Below are positions 16,345-24,864 of a stretch of DNA of 64,000 nt, piece after piece. The position numbers were made by a program, and so were the translations under genes. The stretch covers positions 8,141,452 to 8,205,451 of the forward strand of contig NZ_BAAAWE010000001.1 of assembly GCF_039534915.1 (NCBI RefSeq). Reading direction: 5' to 3'. Source of the DNA: Streptomyces roseofulvus. Its GTDB lineage: Bacteria; Actinomycetota; Actinomycetes; Streptomycetales; Streptomycetaceae. The notes below the pieces were generated by a model, which was not told the origin of the DNA, did no database searches, and saw only the letters and a program-made list of their open reading frames with translations. Position 1 is the first letter of the stretch, and the number at the start of each line of letters is the position of its first letter.

Positions 16345-18219
16345 ATGAGTTCCGCGCAGTACCTTCTCGAAAGCCGCCCGCATTCCGTGGCGCACCTGTT
16401 CCTGTCACGGGTCGAGGCCACCCCCGACCGGGAGGCGTACCGGTATCCCGCAGAGGTCGACGGCGGTGAGGAGTGGCGTTCGCTGACATGGGAGCAGGCG
16501 GCACAACGGGTGAAGGCGATTGCGGCCGGACTTCTCTCCCTGGGCCTGCGGAGCGAGGAGCGGGTGGCGATCTCCTCGTCGACGCGGATCGAGTGGATCC
16601 TCGCCGACATGGGCGTGATGTGCGCGGGCGCGGCGGCGACGGCCGTCTACCCGAGCACCAACGGCGAGGAAACGGCGTACATCCTGGCCGACTCGGGCAG
16701 CCGTGCGATCTTCGTGGAGAACGCCGAGCAGCTGGCCAAGGTCGCCGCGCACAAGAGCGAGCTGCCGGACCTGGACGTTGTGGTCCTGTTCGATCCCGCG
16801 CCGGACGCGGCCGCGATCGAGGGACTGGAGGTGCTCACCCTCGCCGAGCTGGAGCGGCGCGGCGCCGAGTACCTCGCGAAGCACCCCGACGCGGTCGAGA
16901 CGACGGTCCAGGGCATCGGCCCGGAGCAGCTCGCCACGCTGATTTACACCTCCGGCACGACCGGCCGCCCCAAGGGCGTGCGGCTCGTGCACGACTGCTG
17001 GTCCTACCAGGGCGTCGCCCAGGAGTCGACGGGCCTCGTCCTTGCCGACGACGTGCAGTTCCTGTGGCTGCCGCTGTCTCACGTCTTCGGCAAGGCCCTG
17101 ATCGCGGGCCAGGTGCAGTCCGGGCACGTCATGGCCGTGGACGGCCGGGTCGACCTCATCATCACGAACCTGCCGGTCATCCGGCCCACCATTATGGCGT
17201 CCGCGCCGCGGGTCTTTGAGAAGGTCTACAACGGCATCGCCGCCAGGGCCCGTGCCGAGGGCGGCGCCAAGTACAAGATCTTCCAGTGGGCGGCGAAGGT
17301 CGCACGCGACTACGCCAGGACCGGCCAGGAGCAGATGGTCGCCACCGGCCGCCGCACTGTCCCGCTGTCCCTGGCCGTCCAGCGCGCCCTTGCCGACAAG
17401 CTGGTCTACGGCAAGATCCGCGCGGCCTTCGGCGGCCGGCTGCGCGGCAGCGCGTCGGGCAGCGCCGCGCTCGCCCCCGACATCGGCTACTTCTTCGCCG
17501 GTGTCGGCGTCCCCGTGCTGGAGGGCTACGGCCTCACGGAGACGAGCGCGGCCTGCACCGTCAACCCTGCCGACGACAGCCGGGTGGGCACGGTCGGCAG
17601 GCCGCTGCCCGGGACGGAGGTCCGTATCGCCGAGGACGGGGAGATCCTGCTGCGCGGCCCGGGCATCATGCGCGGCTACCACAACCTTCCCGACAAGACC
17701 GCTGAAGTGCTGGAGAACGACGGCTGGTTCCGCACCGGGGACATCGGCGAGGTCGACAAGGACGGCTACGTCCGGATCACCGACCGCAAGAAGGACCTGT
17801 TCAAGACGTCGGGCGGCAAGTACGTGGCGCCCACCGAGATCGAGGGCCGGTTCAAGGCCGTCTGCCCCTTCGCGAGCAACATCCTGGTCATCGGCAACGA
17901 CCGGAACTACTGCACTGCTCTGGTCGCGCTCGACGAGAGCGTGATCATGCCCTGGGCCGCCGCGAACGGTCTGGCCGGCCGCGGCTACGCCGAGGTCGTC
18001 ACCTCCCCGGAGGTCCACGCGCTCATCGACGGCTTCGTCCAGCGCCTCAACACCGGCCTCCAGCGCTGGCAGACGATCAAGAAGTTCGCCGTCCTGCCCC
18101 GCGACCTCGATGTCGAGCACGGCGAGCTCACCCCGAGCCTGAAGGTCAAGCGCCCCGTCGTGGAGCGCGAGTACGCCGACCTGGTCGAAGCCATGTACGA
18201 AGGCGCCCGTGAGGTGTGA
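16345..18219 (+). CDS. Long-chain acyl-CoA synthetase (AMP-binding, FadD-like)
   Basis: The 624-residue enzyme should activate fatty acids with ATP and coenzyme A through an acyl-adenylate. ATG 16345 is chosen because GGAGG lies 5 bases ahead. Motifs occur in the family order: the phosphate-binding loop TLIYTSGTTGRPKGV near residue 205, the loop FLWLPLSHVFGK near 245, GYGLTETSAACTVNP near 395, the hinge GWFRTGDIGEVDKDG near 465, and DRKKDLFKTSGGKYVAP with the late catalytic-lysine region near the end (GELTPSLKVKR). Length and motifs match the bacterial FadD15-type subfamily. It is monocistronic with a hairpin terminator directly downstream. It is the clearest housekeeping-type gene of the window, and its place among mobile debris suggests it is an accessory or relocated copy. 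Confidence 0.9.
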   Translation: MSSAQYLLESRPHSVAHLFLSRVEATPDREAYRYPAEVDGGEEWRSLTWEQAAQRVKAIAAGLLSLGLRSEERVAISSSTRIEWILADMGVMCAGAAATAVYPSTNGEETAYILADSGSRAIFVENAEQLAKVAAHKSELPDLDVVVLFDPAPDAAAIEGLEVLTLAELERRGAEYLAKHPDAVETTVQGIGPEQLATLIYTSGTTGRPKGVRLVHDCWSYQGVAQESTGLVLADDVQFLWLPLSHVFGKALIAGQVQSGHVMAVDGRVDLIITNLPVIRPTIMASAPRVFEKVYNGIAARARAEGGAKYKIFQWAAKVARDYARTGQEQMVATGRRTVPLSLAVQRALADKLVYGKIRAAFGGRLRGSASGSAALAPDIGYFFAGVGVPVLEGYGLTETSAACTVNPADDSRVGTVGRPLPGTEVRIAEDGEILLRGPGIMRGYHNLPDKTAEVLENDGWFRTGDIGEVDKDGYVRITDRKKDLFKTSGGKYVAPTEIEGRFKAVCPFASNILVIGNDRNYCTALVALDESVIMPWAAANGLAGRGYAEVVTSPEVHALIDGFVQRLNTGLQRWQTIKKFAVLPRDLDVEHGELTPSLKVKRPVVEREYADLVEAMYEGAREV

Positions 18220-18228
18220 CCCTATCCG

Positions 18229-18260
18229 GCTGTCCGGTACGCGGCCCCCTACCGGACAGC
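18229..18260 (+). terminator. Hairpin terminator after the acyl-CoA synthetase gene
   Basis: GCTGTCCGGTA (18229-18239) and its exact complement (18250-18260) enclose a 10-base loop, starting 10 bases after the stop codon. There is no T-run, as usual in Streptomyces. The remaining interval to 18525 shows no gene. Confidence 0.7.
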
Positions 18261-18525
18261 GCAAGGTGCCCGAACGGGCAGGGCAACAGGCTTACGTGGA
18301 GAGATGCGCCAAGATCCCTTCCCCTGCTGCGCCGGCCGGAGCCAGTAGCGCTCCAGCGGGGGCCACCTGAGACCGTCGCAGTCAGCCTGCCTTTGGTCAC
18401 CCGTCGGCCAACCTTCGCCGACTGACCCGCGTGACTCGCCCCGGCCCGGGAGGATGCCCACCACGGCGAGGCACCCTGATGGCGCTCTTTGAACCTGGTT
18501 CTGACCGCGCTTCCGTGAAAGCTCA

Positions 18526-18909
18526 GTGCTCGCCGCGACCTACAGCACGATCTTCCCCAAGATCAAGCCCGATGGAGCCTCCAGCTACGCGGACCTGGAG
18601 TGGAGCGATACCCACCAGACCGCGAACGGCTGGAAACTCGTCTACGGCCGGTGGGACCCGAACACCGGCACGGACCAGCTGTGGTTCAACCGCGCTTACC
18701 TGGACGACGGCAAGTGCCTCGGCTCGACGGAGCACCGCCGGCGGGTCGCGGCGCACGAGCTGGGGCACGCGCTCGGCTTCTGCCACAAGCCGTACAACGG
18801 CATGTACCCGTCGATGATGTGGACGGAGTACTCCCACATCTCGGGTAAGGAGATCGACGGTCCCACCGAGCAGACCGACATCAAGGCGTATCACGCACTG
18901 TGGGGATGA
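18526..18909 (+). pseudogene. Zinc metalloprotease (metzincin-like), 5'-truncated
   Basis: The frame shows a complete zinc site of the metzincin type (AAHELGHALGFCHKP, that is HExxHxxGxxH) followed by a methionine-turn-like PSMMW. The substrate side contains YADLEWSDTHQTANGWKLVY and WDPNTGTDQLWFNRAYLDDG. Secreted Streptomyces proteases of this type carry a signal peptide and propeptide, and both are missing. An in-frame TGA lies shortly upstream of the first GTG at 18526, and no ribosome site is visible. It is therefore a truncated gene, although the catalytic part is intact. It is followed after 2 bases by a membrane-anchored protein and may once have formed an operon with it. Confidence 0.65.
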
Positions 18910-18911
18910 CC

Positions 18912-19397
18912 ATGAACAAGAAGGCTGTCGCCGCGGCCGCGGGTGCGATGACCGCCGGCGCTCTGGCGCTGGGCGGCTGGTTCGCCTATCAGCACATGGA
19001 GAGCCAGGTCGGCTCCGGGCACGTGCTGCGCGGCTACGACGCCCACACCCCGGCGGGCACCGCACCGCACGCCGAGGACGTCTTCACTGGGCGCGTGGAG
19101 GCATTCGAGGAACGGCGGGAGCTCGAGCACTGGATGACCGACATCTACCGGGTCAGCGTCGTCTCGGTGCTGCGCGGGGACGTACGCGGCACAGTGCGCG
19201 TCACGTACGCGCCGGACGAGGAACCAGCCCAGAGGCTTACCGACGGCGAAACCTACGTGTTCGCCACACAGGCCTGGCGGGGAACTGTCGAGAACGGCCA
19301 GTCGCTGCTCTTCCACGGCGAGATGAAGCCCGTGGACGACGCGCAGTTGACCGCCTGGAAGCGCGCGACGGTCCTCCCCGTGGTGGCCGACCAGTAG
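18912..19397 (+). CDS. Signal-anchored hypothetical protein
   Basis: The 161-residue protein starts at ATG 18912, with GGGGA about 6 bases ahead, immediately after the stop codon of the protease remnant; two in-frame starts at 18900 and 18906 are possible. The amino terminus is a signal anchor (MNKKAVAAAAGAMTAGALAL then GGWFAYQ). The rest reads as an extracellular beta-domain: DVFTGRVEAFEERRELEHWM, YRVSVVSVLRGDVRGTVRVT and LTDGETYVFATQAWRG. The pattern of a small domain that reports on a flux of some exported process recurs in Streptomyces, but I cannot name it. Spacing suggests translational coupling with the preceding gene. Confidence 0.65.
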   Translation: MNKKAVAAAAGAMTAGALALGGWFAYQHMESQVGSGHVLRGYDAHTPAGTAPHAEDVFTGRVEAFEERRELEHWMTDIYRVSVVSVLRGDVRGTVRVTYAPDEEPAQRLTDGETYVFATQAWRGTVENGQSLLFHGEMKPVDDAQLTAWKRATVLPVVADQ

Positions 19398-19644
19398 CCG
19401 GTCCGAGGACCGTAGAGCATCTGGGACACCGCGGGCGCCGTCTGCCCGGCTTCCAGGACAGCCGTGGAAAGTCCGAGGGCCAGGGCCTGCCCTCTGGCGG
19501 TCCATCAGGAGCTGCGCCCCGAGCATGGGTCTCGTACGGTCGCGGTGGGCGACGTACAGGACCGTCGTCCCGCCGGGCGGCGCGCCGATCCTCGAATCTC
19601 CCCGAGCGAGTGCTAGCGCGCGTCCGGAGCTCCGTCTAGCGATG

Positions 19645-20128
19645 TCAGGAGGCGTGGCGGTAGTCGGCGGCAGGTTTGGCGACGGGGTGGCCCCAGCGGG
19701 TGTTGAGCCGGTCGAGGACGGGTTCGATGCGGAGTCTGGCCTCGCGTTCGGTGTCGAGGGACATCTGGGTGCCGGGGCCTTCGCCGGCGGCGGTGAGGTC
19801 TTCGACGGTGAGGACGATCCGCCGTACCCGCGCACGCTGGAGCGCCATGCCGTCGAGGATCCGATAGGCGGCGCTGCGGAGGTCCTCCGTGTGTCCGGAC
19901 GCGGCAGGCAGCGTGCGGGTCCGGGAGACGCTGGCGCCGCCGGCGAGCCCGATGGTCAGGTTGACCTTCCGGGCGACCTGGTCGCGGCGCCGAATCCGCT
20001 CGCCGACGGTGACCACGAGGCTGAGCACGGCGGCGCGCACGCTCGCGGCGTCGGTCTCGTCCCAGGGGAAGGCGGTGTGGGCGCTGGTCGACTCGGGCAT
20101 GCGGTGCGCAGTGATCGTCCGAGGATCG
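19645..20128 (-). pseudogene. Y-family DNA polymerase, little-finger domain only
   Basis: The minus frame reads ADPRTITAHRMPESTSAHTA, FPWDETDAASVRAAVLSLVV, ERIRRRDQVARKVNLTIGLA, and SGHTEDLRSAAYRILDGMAL. These are the carboxy-terminal little-finger features of DinB/ImuB-like translesion polymerases of Streptomyces. The palm with its catalytic carboxylates is absent, and an in-frame TGA lies just upstream of 20128, so this is a dead tail. The right end abuts an integrase fragment on the other strand. Confidence 0.65.
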
Positions 20129-20141
20129 GCCCCCCGCCCTC

Positions 20142-20426
20142 AGCCGACGCCTGGCCGCCCAGCACATCCCCAACCGGCCCGCCCGAACCACCACACTCGT
20201 GGCCCTAGCATGCGGCCTCTCGCCCGCGGTCCTCGGCCCGATGCTCGGCCTTCACCCGATCACAGCCGTCCAGTGGCGCCGCCGCGCCGTCACCGACTGG
20301 ACCGCATACCTCCAAGCACGCACCGAGGCCGGCAACCAGGGGCAGGACCGAACAGGCAGACAGCACCAGGCGCAGAAGTCGGATCGCCCGGGTTTACCTG
20401 GGGCGATCCTGCATCCTGGCGTCTGA
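20142..20426 (+). pseudogene. Site-specific integrase-like tail
   Basis: The frame reads RLAAQHIPNRPARTTTLVAL, then CGLSPAVLGPMLGLHPITAV and QWRRRAVTDWTAYLQAR. This resembles the last part of a tyrosine-recombinase-like protein family common in Streptomyces plasmids. The core catalytic residues are not included. It begins at a junction with the polymerase tail, has no start, and its last ~25 codons (GNQGQDRTGRQHQAQKSD) look non-conserved. Confidence 0.45.
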
Positions 20427-20438
20427 GAAGCTTCTTCG

Positions 20439-20870
20439 ATGTGGCGTGAACAGATCCTTCAGGCGATGGCCGGTGCTGAGCTCGACGCTCCGGCCGGCGA
20501 AGAAGCGTTGGCAGCGGTCGAGAGCACACTCGGACAGCCGCTGCCCCCACAGTTGGCCAGTCTGCTACGAGAGTGCAACGGCGTGCGAGGGCGCTACGGT
20601 CTCGGCGTCGTCTGGAGCGCCGAGCGGATCGCGAAGGACAACGCGGATCTCCGCAGCACTCGCGACTTCACCGAGCTATACATGCCATTCGAACCACTGA
20701 TGTTCTTCGGCGATAACGGGGGAGGCGACCAGTTCGCCTTCGTTCGAACTCCACAACGCGATGAGATCTTCGTCTGGGACCACGAGACGGACAGTCGATA
20801 CCTGGTCTCCTACAGCCTGGACCAGTACATCGAACGGGCCCTGCAGGCCACCGGAGACTGGTACCGGTAA
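20439..20870 (+). CDS. SUKH-family (SMI1/KNR4-like) protein
   Basis: A 143-residue protein with the compact SUKH plan: a helix with LAAVESTLGQPLPPQLASLL and the turn RECNGVRGRYGLGVVWSAER, then MPFEPLMFFGDNGGGDQFAF with VRTPQRDEIFVWDHETDSRY, then a terminal helix (SLDQYIERALQATGDWYR). The phrase FFGDNGGGDQFAF is the most characteristic part of the family. These proteins usually neutralise nucleases or other toxins delivered by neighbouring bacteria. A remnant of an HNH nuclease gene lies directly downstream (20958-21203), which fits a former toxin/immunity neighbourhood. ATG 20439 is used; no strong ribosome site is seen. Confidence 0.8.
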   Translation: MWREQILQAMAGAELDAPAGEEALAAVESTLGQPLPPQLASLLRECNGVRGRYGLGVVWSAERIAKDNADLRSTRDFTELYMPFEPLMFFGDNGGGDQFAFVRTPQRDEIFVWDHETDSRYLVSYSLDQYIERALQATGDWYR

Positions 20871-20957
20871 AACGGCCTCGGAATACAGCACCCTTGGAAT
20901 GACGCTCCCCCGCCAGCTGAGCAGACGCCGTGGAGCCGCGCCCGGCGTGAGTCATGC

Positions 20958-21203
20958 GCGAACGACCAGGGCAGCCCCGACACCCTGATCGCCGTCACCG
21001 CGGCTTCCAACCGCAGCAAGGCGGACAAGGACCCGGCCGAGTGGCTGCCGTCGGACTCCTCCTACCACTGCACCTACGCCGCGACCTGGGTCGGCACGAA
21101 GCTCCGCTGGGACCTGGCCGCCGACGAGGTTGAGCGGGAAGCCCTTCTGGGGCTCGCCGAGGACTGCCCCACGACCGTCGCTTCCTACGAGCCGGCGCCG
21201 TAG
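20958..21203 (+). pseudogene. Secreted HNH-type nuclease, carboxy-terminal fragment
   Basis: The frame reads ANDQGSPDTLIAVTAASNRS, then KADKDPAEWLPSDSSYHCTY and AATWVGTKLRWDLAADEVER, and stops at TAG 21201. This is the end of the DUF1524-like HNH nuclease proteins that Streptomyces secretes, in which the asparagine-arginine pair before SKAD-DPAEW belongs to the nuclease site. The catalytic histidine and signal peptide are missing. The fragment follows the SUKH gene on the same strand. Confidence 0.65.
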
Positions 21204-21335
21204 ACCAGGCGAAGACGAGGTGGTCCGCCTTGCTCCAGAGCGGGCCAAGATCGCATCCAGCCGCGTTCCGCTGCAGCGACACGGAGTTTTGCGGAATCCG
21301 CGATGCGAGCAAACGGCGGCCGCGACGATGGGGGC

Positions 21336-22436
21336 ATGAGCGAACAGGACGCGGGGCCGGCAGAGCCGGTGGTGGTGAGGGTTCCGGTGGAGCCCGTCGA
21401 GGCCGCGATCGAGGCTGATGCCCGCGACGCAGCGGCTCGTCACAGCGGTCTGGCGGTCCGCGGCCCGCTGTTCGGCATCGCCGCCCAGGGGCCGGGGGAC
21501 GGGCGGCGGTGGCGGGTGGTCGTCGAGGTCGCGCACGGCTGTCCGCAGGATGCCCGTGACGCGCTGAACTCCCTGCTCTGGTTCCGGGCGAAGGACGAGG
21601 CGCAGAGCCGGGAGGAACGCCGCCCATTGCTGGCGGCGGTCGCCCGTCTGGAGACCGAGCCCGTCGACGAGCTCACCGTGGGCACCACCCGCTACCGGGT
21701 CGTGCGGGCAGAGGAGTACGCGGCTGTCGACAGCCGCGGCGCCATCGAAACCCCACGTCCGACCGACCCCGAACCCCTCACCCCCGACTGGGGCCCCGGC
21801 GCCCGCAGCCCGAAGGTCGACGACGGTCTCGTCCTCGACCCCGAGGCGCCCCTCTCCCCGCTGCAGGCAGCGGAGCGAGTCGCCCTGCGCTCCCTGGCCT
21901 ACAGCGGCACCCGCTTCCCCGACGCCGTCCTCGCGGACTCCGCACGTGCCGTGGAGAGCCATCCCGACGTCCTGCTGATGCCGGCGGCGTTCCTGATCAC
22001 CGAGCGGTCCGGCGACGGCGAGTGGTCTGCGGGCAGCAGCCTCCACGCCACCGCCCACGATGCCCGCCGCACCCTGGACTTTGCCCTGACCTGGATGGAA
22101 CCCCGCATCCGCAGCCTGATCCCCACCAACGCCGACCGCACCATCGATGCCCGCAACCCGCCCAACGGCACCACCGGCAAGGCAGCTGCGGAGCTCAAGG
22201 AATTCGCGATGGCCGCCGACATGCTGCGTGCCGGCCGCTGCGACCAGGTCGAAGCGGCCGGCACCGTCTACCGCATCACCCGCTCCCGACGCCTGCTGCG
22301 CTGGGGCCCCGACGGACCCGAGGTCCCGCGCCCCTCCGACACCAGCACCCACACCCCCTCGGCGCTCCACCCGTGCCTCGACGAGGACGGCACCGTCCAT
22401 GTCGAGGACTCCGCGGGTGAGGAACCGTCCTGTTGA
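21336..22436 (+). CDS. DUF5954-like protein
   Basis: The 366-residue protein begins at ATG 21336 (MSEQDAGPAEPVVVRVPVEP). Characteristic parts are EAAIEADARDAAARHSGLAV, WRVVVEVAHGCPQDARDALN, RYRVVRAEEYAAVDSRG, and the later repeat-like half MPAAFLITERSGDGEWSAGS with VYRITRSRRLLRWGPDGPEV. Proteins of this kind are Streptomyces-specific, occur in several paralogues per genome, and have no known function; they lack signal peptides and are probably cytoplasmic. Codon use is typical for the genus. The gene is intact, monocistronic, and lies between an HNH nuclease remnant and an insertion sequence. Confidence 0.75.
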   Translation: MSEQDAGPAEPVVVRVPVEPVEAAIEADARDAAARHSGLAVRGPLFGIAAQGPGDGRRWRVVVEVAHGCPQDARDALNSLLWFRAKDEAQSREERRPLLAAVARLETEPVDELTVGTTRYRVVRAEEYAAVDSRGAIETPRPTDPEPLTPDWGPGARSPKVDDGLVLDPEAPLSPLQAAERVALRSLAYSGTRFPDAVLADSARAVESHPDVLLMPAAFLITERSGDGEWSAGSSLHATAHDARRTLDFALTWMEPRIRSLIPTNADRTIDARNPPNGTTGKAAAELKEFAMAADMLRAGRCDQVEAAGTVYRITRSRRLLRWGPDGPEVPRPSDTSTHTPSALHPCLDEDGTVHVEDSAGEEPSC

Positions 22437-22591
22437 CACAGGCCGGGATCGAGCCGGTTCCTGTCCGCAGGTTGGGCAGCAGTTGACGATCTTGGATGCC
22501 GCAGATGCTCACCAGGAATGACGTCACCCTTGGCTAAGGACTGTCCCGTAAATGATCTATGGCACGCCGACCGCGTATCGGACCCTGTGTC

Positions 22592-23362
22592 TCATTCGAC
22601 GAGGGCGAGGTTGTGAAGCCGGGCGATGCTGAGCATGGCGTGATGAACGCCCTCGCCCTTGAGGCGGCAGTCGCGGAGGACCTTCCACGTCTTCATTCGT
22701 GCGAAGGCGTGCTCGACGCGGGCGCGGACCTTGCGATGGGAGGCGTTGTGCTCCTCTTTCCAGGCCGGTAGTTCGGCCTGGCCTCGTTCACGGTGGTGCA
22801 GGATGACCAGGCCGGTGCCGCGGTAGCCGCCGTCAGCGATCACGGTTGTTCTGCCGACGGCGGCCTTCGCGCCGGACAGCTCCCATGCCTTGCAGTCGTT
22901 GCGGTTGCCGGGCAGGGGCCGACCGACGGTGACGACGAGCCGGGTATCGGCGTCGATGACGACCTGGTGGTTGGTGGAGTAGCGGTAGTTCTTCGAACGC
23001 TCGGCGATGCTGTGATCGCGGGTGGGAACCAACGTGCCGTCCACGATCAGCACGGTGTCCTTGCGGAACCGCTGGCGCTGGCGCAGAGCGAGGGCGGGCC
23101 CGAGGTGGTCGATGATGCGGTCGGCAGCCGACTTCGAGATCCCGAACAGCGGAGCGAGCTGCCGCAGTGTCAGGTTGGTTCGCCCGTAGGCGACGACAAG
23201 CAGCACGCGATCCTCCAGCGGCAGACTCCATGGTCGTCCCTTGCGTGCCTGGGCTGCCTCCTCCTTGCGCAGAGCGGTGACGAGCGTGCCGAACTGCTGC
23301 GGGCTCAGCCCGGTGAACGGGCCTATCCAGCGGGGCTCCGATGCCGTGATCACACCAGTCAT
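22592..23362 (-). CDS. IS5-family transposase (DDE)
   Basis: The intact 256-residue transposase starts at ATG 23362 (MTGVITASEPRWIGPFTGLS). It has an amino-terminal helix-turn-helix (NLTLRQLAPLFGISKSAADR), the catalytic core with first aspartate in LIVDGTLVPTRDHSIAER, the second in GRTTVIADGGYRGTGLVILH, and the glutamate in VRARVEHAFARMKTWKVLRD. Spacing fits DDE transposases of the DUF4096/IS5-like group related to eukaryotic Harbinger enzymes. It should cut and rejoin at the TGTCCCGTAAATGATC ends. It is about 85 to 90 percent alike by eye to the frameshifted copy at 14837-15609 and could mobilise that copy if a right end existed. Confidence 0.85.
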   Translation of the reverse strand: MTGVITASEPRWIGPFTGLSPQQFGTLVTALRKEEAAQARKGRPWSLPLEDRVLLVVAYGRTNLTLRQLAPLFGISKSAADRIIDHLGPALALRQRQRFRKDTVLIVDGTLVPTRDHSIAERSKNYRYSTNHQVVIDADTRLVVTVGRPLPGNRNDCKAWELSGAKAAVGRTTVIADGGYRGTGLVILHHRERGQAELPAWKEEHNASHRKVRARVEHAFARMKTWKVLRDCRLKGEGVHHAMLSIARLHNLALVE

Positions 23363-23400
23363 GGCGAGATCATCTCCCGGGCCTGGAAAGTCGTGTGGAG

Positions 23401-24108
23401 CTACGAGATCTCGGGGTACTGGGGGCGCTTTCGCTTGAGCTTGGCCAGGTCACTGAGATCGATGCCGGTGGCCTTGGCGTACTGCCTGGCCCAGTCGGCG
23501 ACGGCCTGTCGGAAGAGGTAGTCGGGGCGACGGGGCACTGGTTCCTCGCCGCGGTTTCGCAGCTTGGCGACAGCCGCCCGCTCCAGATCCTGGGCACCGC
23601 ACTGACGAGCCAGAAGGATGGCCTTCGCAAGCCGTCCCGGCTCGTTGTTGGCCGGTGTGAACGACCAGACCCCGCCCCGTTGGACGTGGGTGTCCGCGAG
23701 GAGCAGCAGCCCCAGGTCATGAAAGTCGCGGACGAAGTGCAGAGAGGACGGCCCGTAGCGAGTGACGCCGGCAGCGATCTCGGGGGCGAGCGGGGCGCTG
23801 CCTGTCGGCCAGGGATAGCAGGCGGCAGGAGGGATGCTGGACGGACTTGCATCACCGGTTGGCGTGGGGTGGTCGATCCCGATGCCCACCCCACCGAAGC
23901 CGTCCATCCGATCGCGAAGATCGATGTAGTCCGTGTGGACACTCCAGCCGAAGGCCGACCGGTCGGAGCGGTCCTTCCAGATCGAAAGCGTGGTGCACAG
24001 GCTTCCCCGGACGAACGTCAGCTTGCCGCCATCGACGCTGGCGGGAGCGGTTCCGAGCAGCTCGACGAACTGATCGGCCATCCTTCCTACCGTCCAGGGG
24101 CGCGTCAC
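23401..24108 (-). CDS. Hypothetical protein, possible IS passenger
   Basis: The 235-residue product begins at GTG 24108 or ATG 24081 (MADQFVELLGTAPASVDGGK). Its parts read LTFVRGSLCTTLSIWKDRSD, then GWSVHTDYIDLRDRMDGFGG, then RYGPSSLHFVRDFHDLGLLL, and a helical end (GRLAKAILLARQCGAQDLER and AVADWARQYAKATGIDLSD). No family is recognised; it has no signal peptide or membrane helix. The mixed amino-terminal beta and carboxy-terminal alpha composition resembles cytoplasmic immunity-type proteins. It is transcribed toward the transposase, with only 38 bases between them, and lies inside the element ends at 22538 and 24197. Confidence 0.6.
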   Translation of the reverse strand: MTRPWTVGRMADQFVELLGTAPASVDGGKLTFVRGSLCTTLSIWKDRSDRSAFGWSVHTDYIDLRDRMDGFGGVGIGIDHPTPTGDASPSSIPPAACYPWPTGSAPLAPEIAAGVTRYGPSSLHFVRDFHDLGLLLLADTHVQRGGVWSFTPANNEPGRLAKAILLARQCGAQDLERAAVAKLRNRGEEPVPRRPDYLFRQAVADWARQYAKATGIDLSDLAKLKRKRPQYPEIS

Positions 24109-24219
24109 GACGGCATGATAGGCGCTGCCCCAGGGGCCTGATCGCCAGGGCTCCTGTCAGACCGCCCATCATTCGTAGATCATTTACGGGACAGCCCTTA
24201 GGAACGTCGCGAGGGGCTC

Positions 24220-24253
24220 CTCGAGCACCCTTGAACGATCAAGGGTGCTCGAG
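24220..24253. terminator. Perfect 15-bp hairpin
   Basis: CTCGAGCACCCTTGA (24220-24234), loop ACGA, and the exact complement (24239-24253). It is the strongest short-loop hairpin of the left half and begins 22 bases outside the IS right end. It may be a bidirectional terminator of the element that the IS entered. Confidence 0.65.
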
Positions 24254-24492
24254 GGATCGCCTTCCGGCCCTCGCCCGGCCGTTCTGACAATCTGCGGCTC
24301 GTTCGCGGGCCCCAGGGCCCTGTCACCGCACCCGGCCGCCCGGGCCGTGTACCGGCCGGCGTCTACCCCGGGACGGGGCTCGCCGGCCCCGGTGCCGTGC
24401 CCCGCCCCTCGCGGCCGGCTCGGCGGCAGTCCCGGAGCGCCCCAGCAGTTACCGAATTCACCAACTGGTTCGTGATCATCAAGGTCGGGGAG

Positions 24493-24508
24493 GTACTCGC
24501 GTGAGTAC
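24493..24508. promoter_or_regulatory. Palindrome GTACTCGCGTGAGTAC
   Basis: Six-base arms GTACTC and GAGTAC around a 4-base centre. It overlaps a GTG (24501) that opens a weak 84-codon frame. This is one of three operator-like palindromes within 400 bases. Confidence 0.35.
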
Positions 24509-24570
24509 TTCTCCGACCACCACCTCCGGATTTTTCGGAAGTGGTCGTCTTCCTGGGCTCCGGTTCGGGG

Positions 24571-24591
24571 GGTGTTCCCCTAGGGAACACC
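24571..24591. promoter_or_regulatory. Palindrome GGTGTTCCC-CTA-GGGAACACC
   Basis: Perfect 9-base arms around CTA. Sites of this kind are typical of dimeric repressors. The stretch 24254-24900 has no gene I can support; it looks like the control region of a lost plasmid module. Confidence 0.45.
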
Positions 24592-24864
24592 GGCGGCAGC
24601 GCTGCGACGAGGTACGTGCGGGCGTGCCCGGTCCGCTGGCCGCTCAGCGGACCCCGCCAAGGTCCCCGCGTCCGCCCCGGCCTGTTCGTCTGGCGCTCCG
24701 ATCGTGGAGACCTGGCCGGTCGGCGTGGTCGTGTGTGTGCGGGGTGTGGGGGTAGGCGGGTGATCGGAGCGAAGTGGACGTCTCCTGGGGCTGGTCGTGC
24801 GCGTTCTTCCCCCGGCGCGTGCGGCCGGCCCGTCCGGCAGCCCGGACCCGGCCCCTATGGGCCC

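Larger units (their letters stand above)
22538..24197 (-). mobile_element. IS5-type element with apparent passenger gene, 1,660 bp
   Basis: Terminal inverted repeats of 22 bases with one mismatch bound the segment: left 22538-22559 (GGACTGTCCCGTAAATGATC then TA) and right 24176-24197. Inside, a transposase gene (22592-23362) is preceded on the same strand by a second gene (23401-24108). A plain IS of this type would be about 0.9 kb. The flanks read CTAA on the left and TTAG on the right, which is not a clear direct duplication. The right repeat could alternatively belong to another, lost IS copy. Confidence 0.65.

Noticed and set aside
16405..18264. Long open minus-strand frame of 619 codons
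   Set aside because: It is exactly antisense to the acyl-CoA synthetase and stays open only because of GC-rich codon bias; it has no ribosome site and no known motif.
24501..24755. 84-codon plus frame starting at GTG 24501
   Set aside because: Arg/Pro/Ser-rich with no bias difference between frames; more likely a control region with palindromes.
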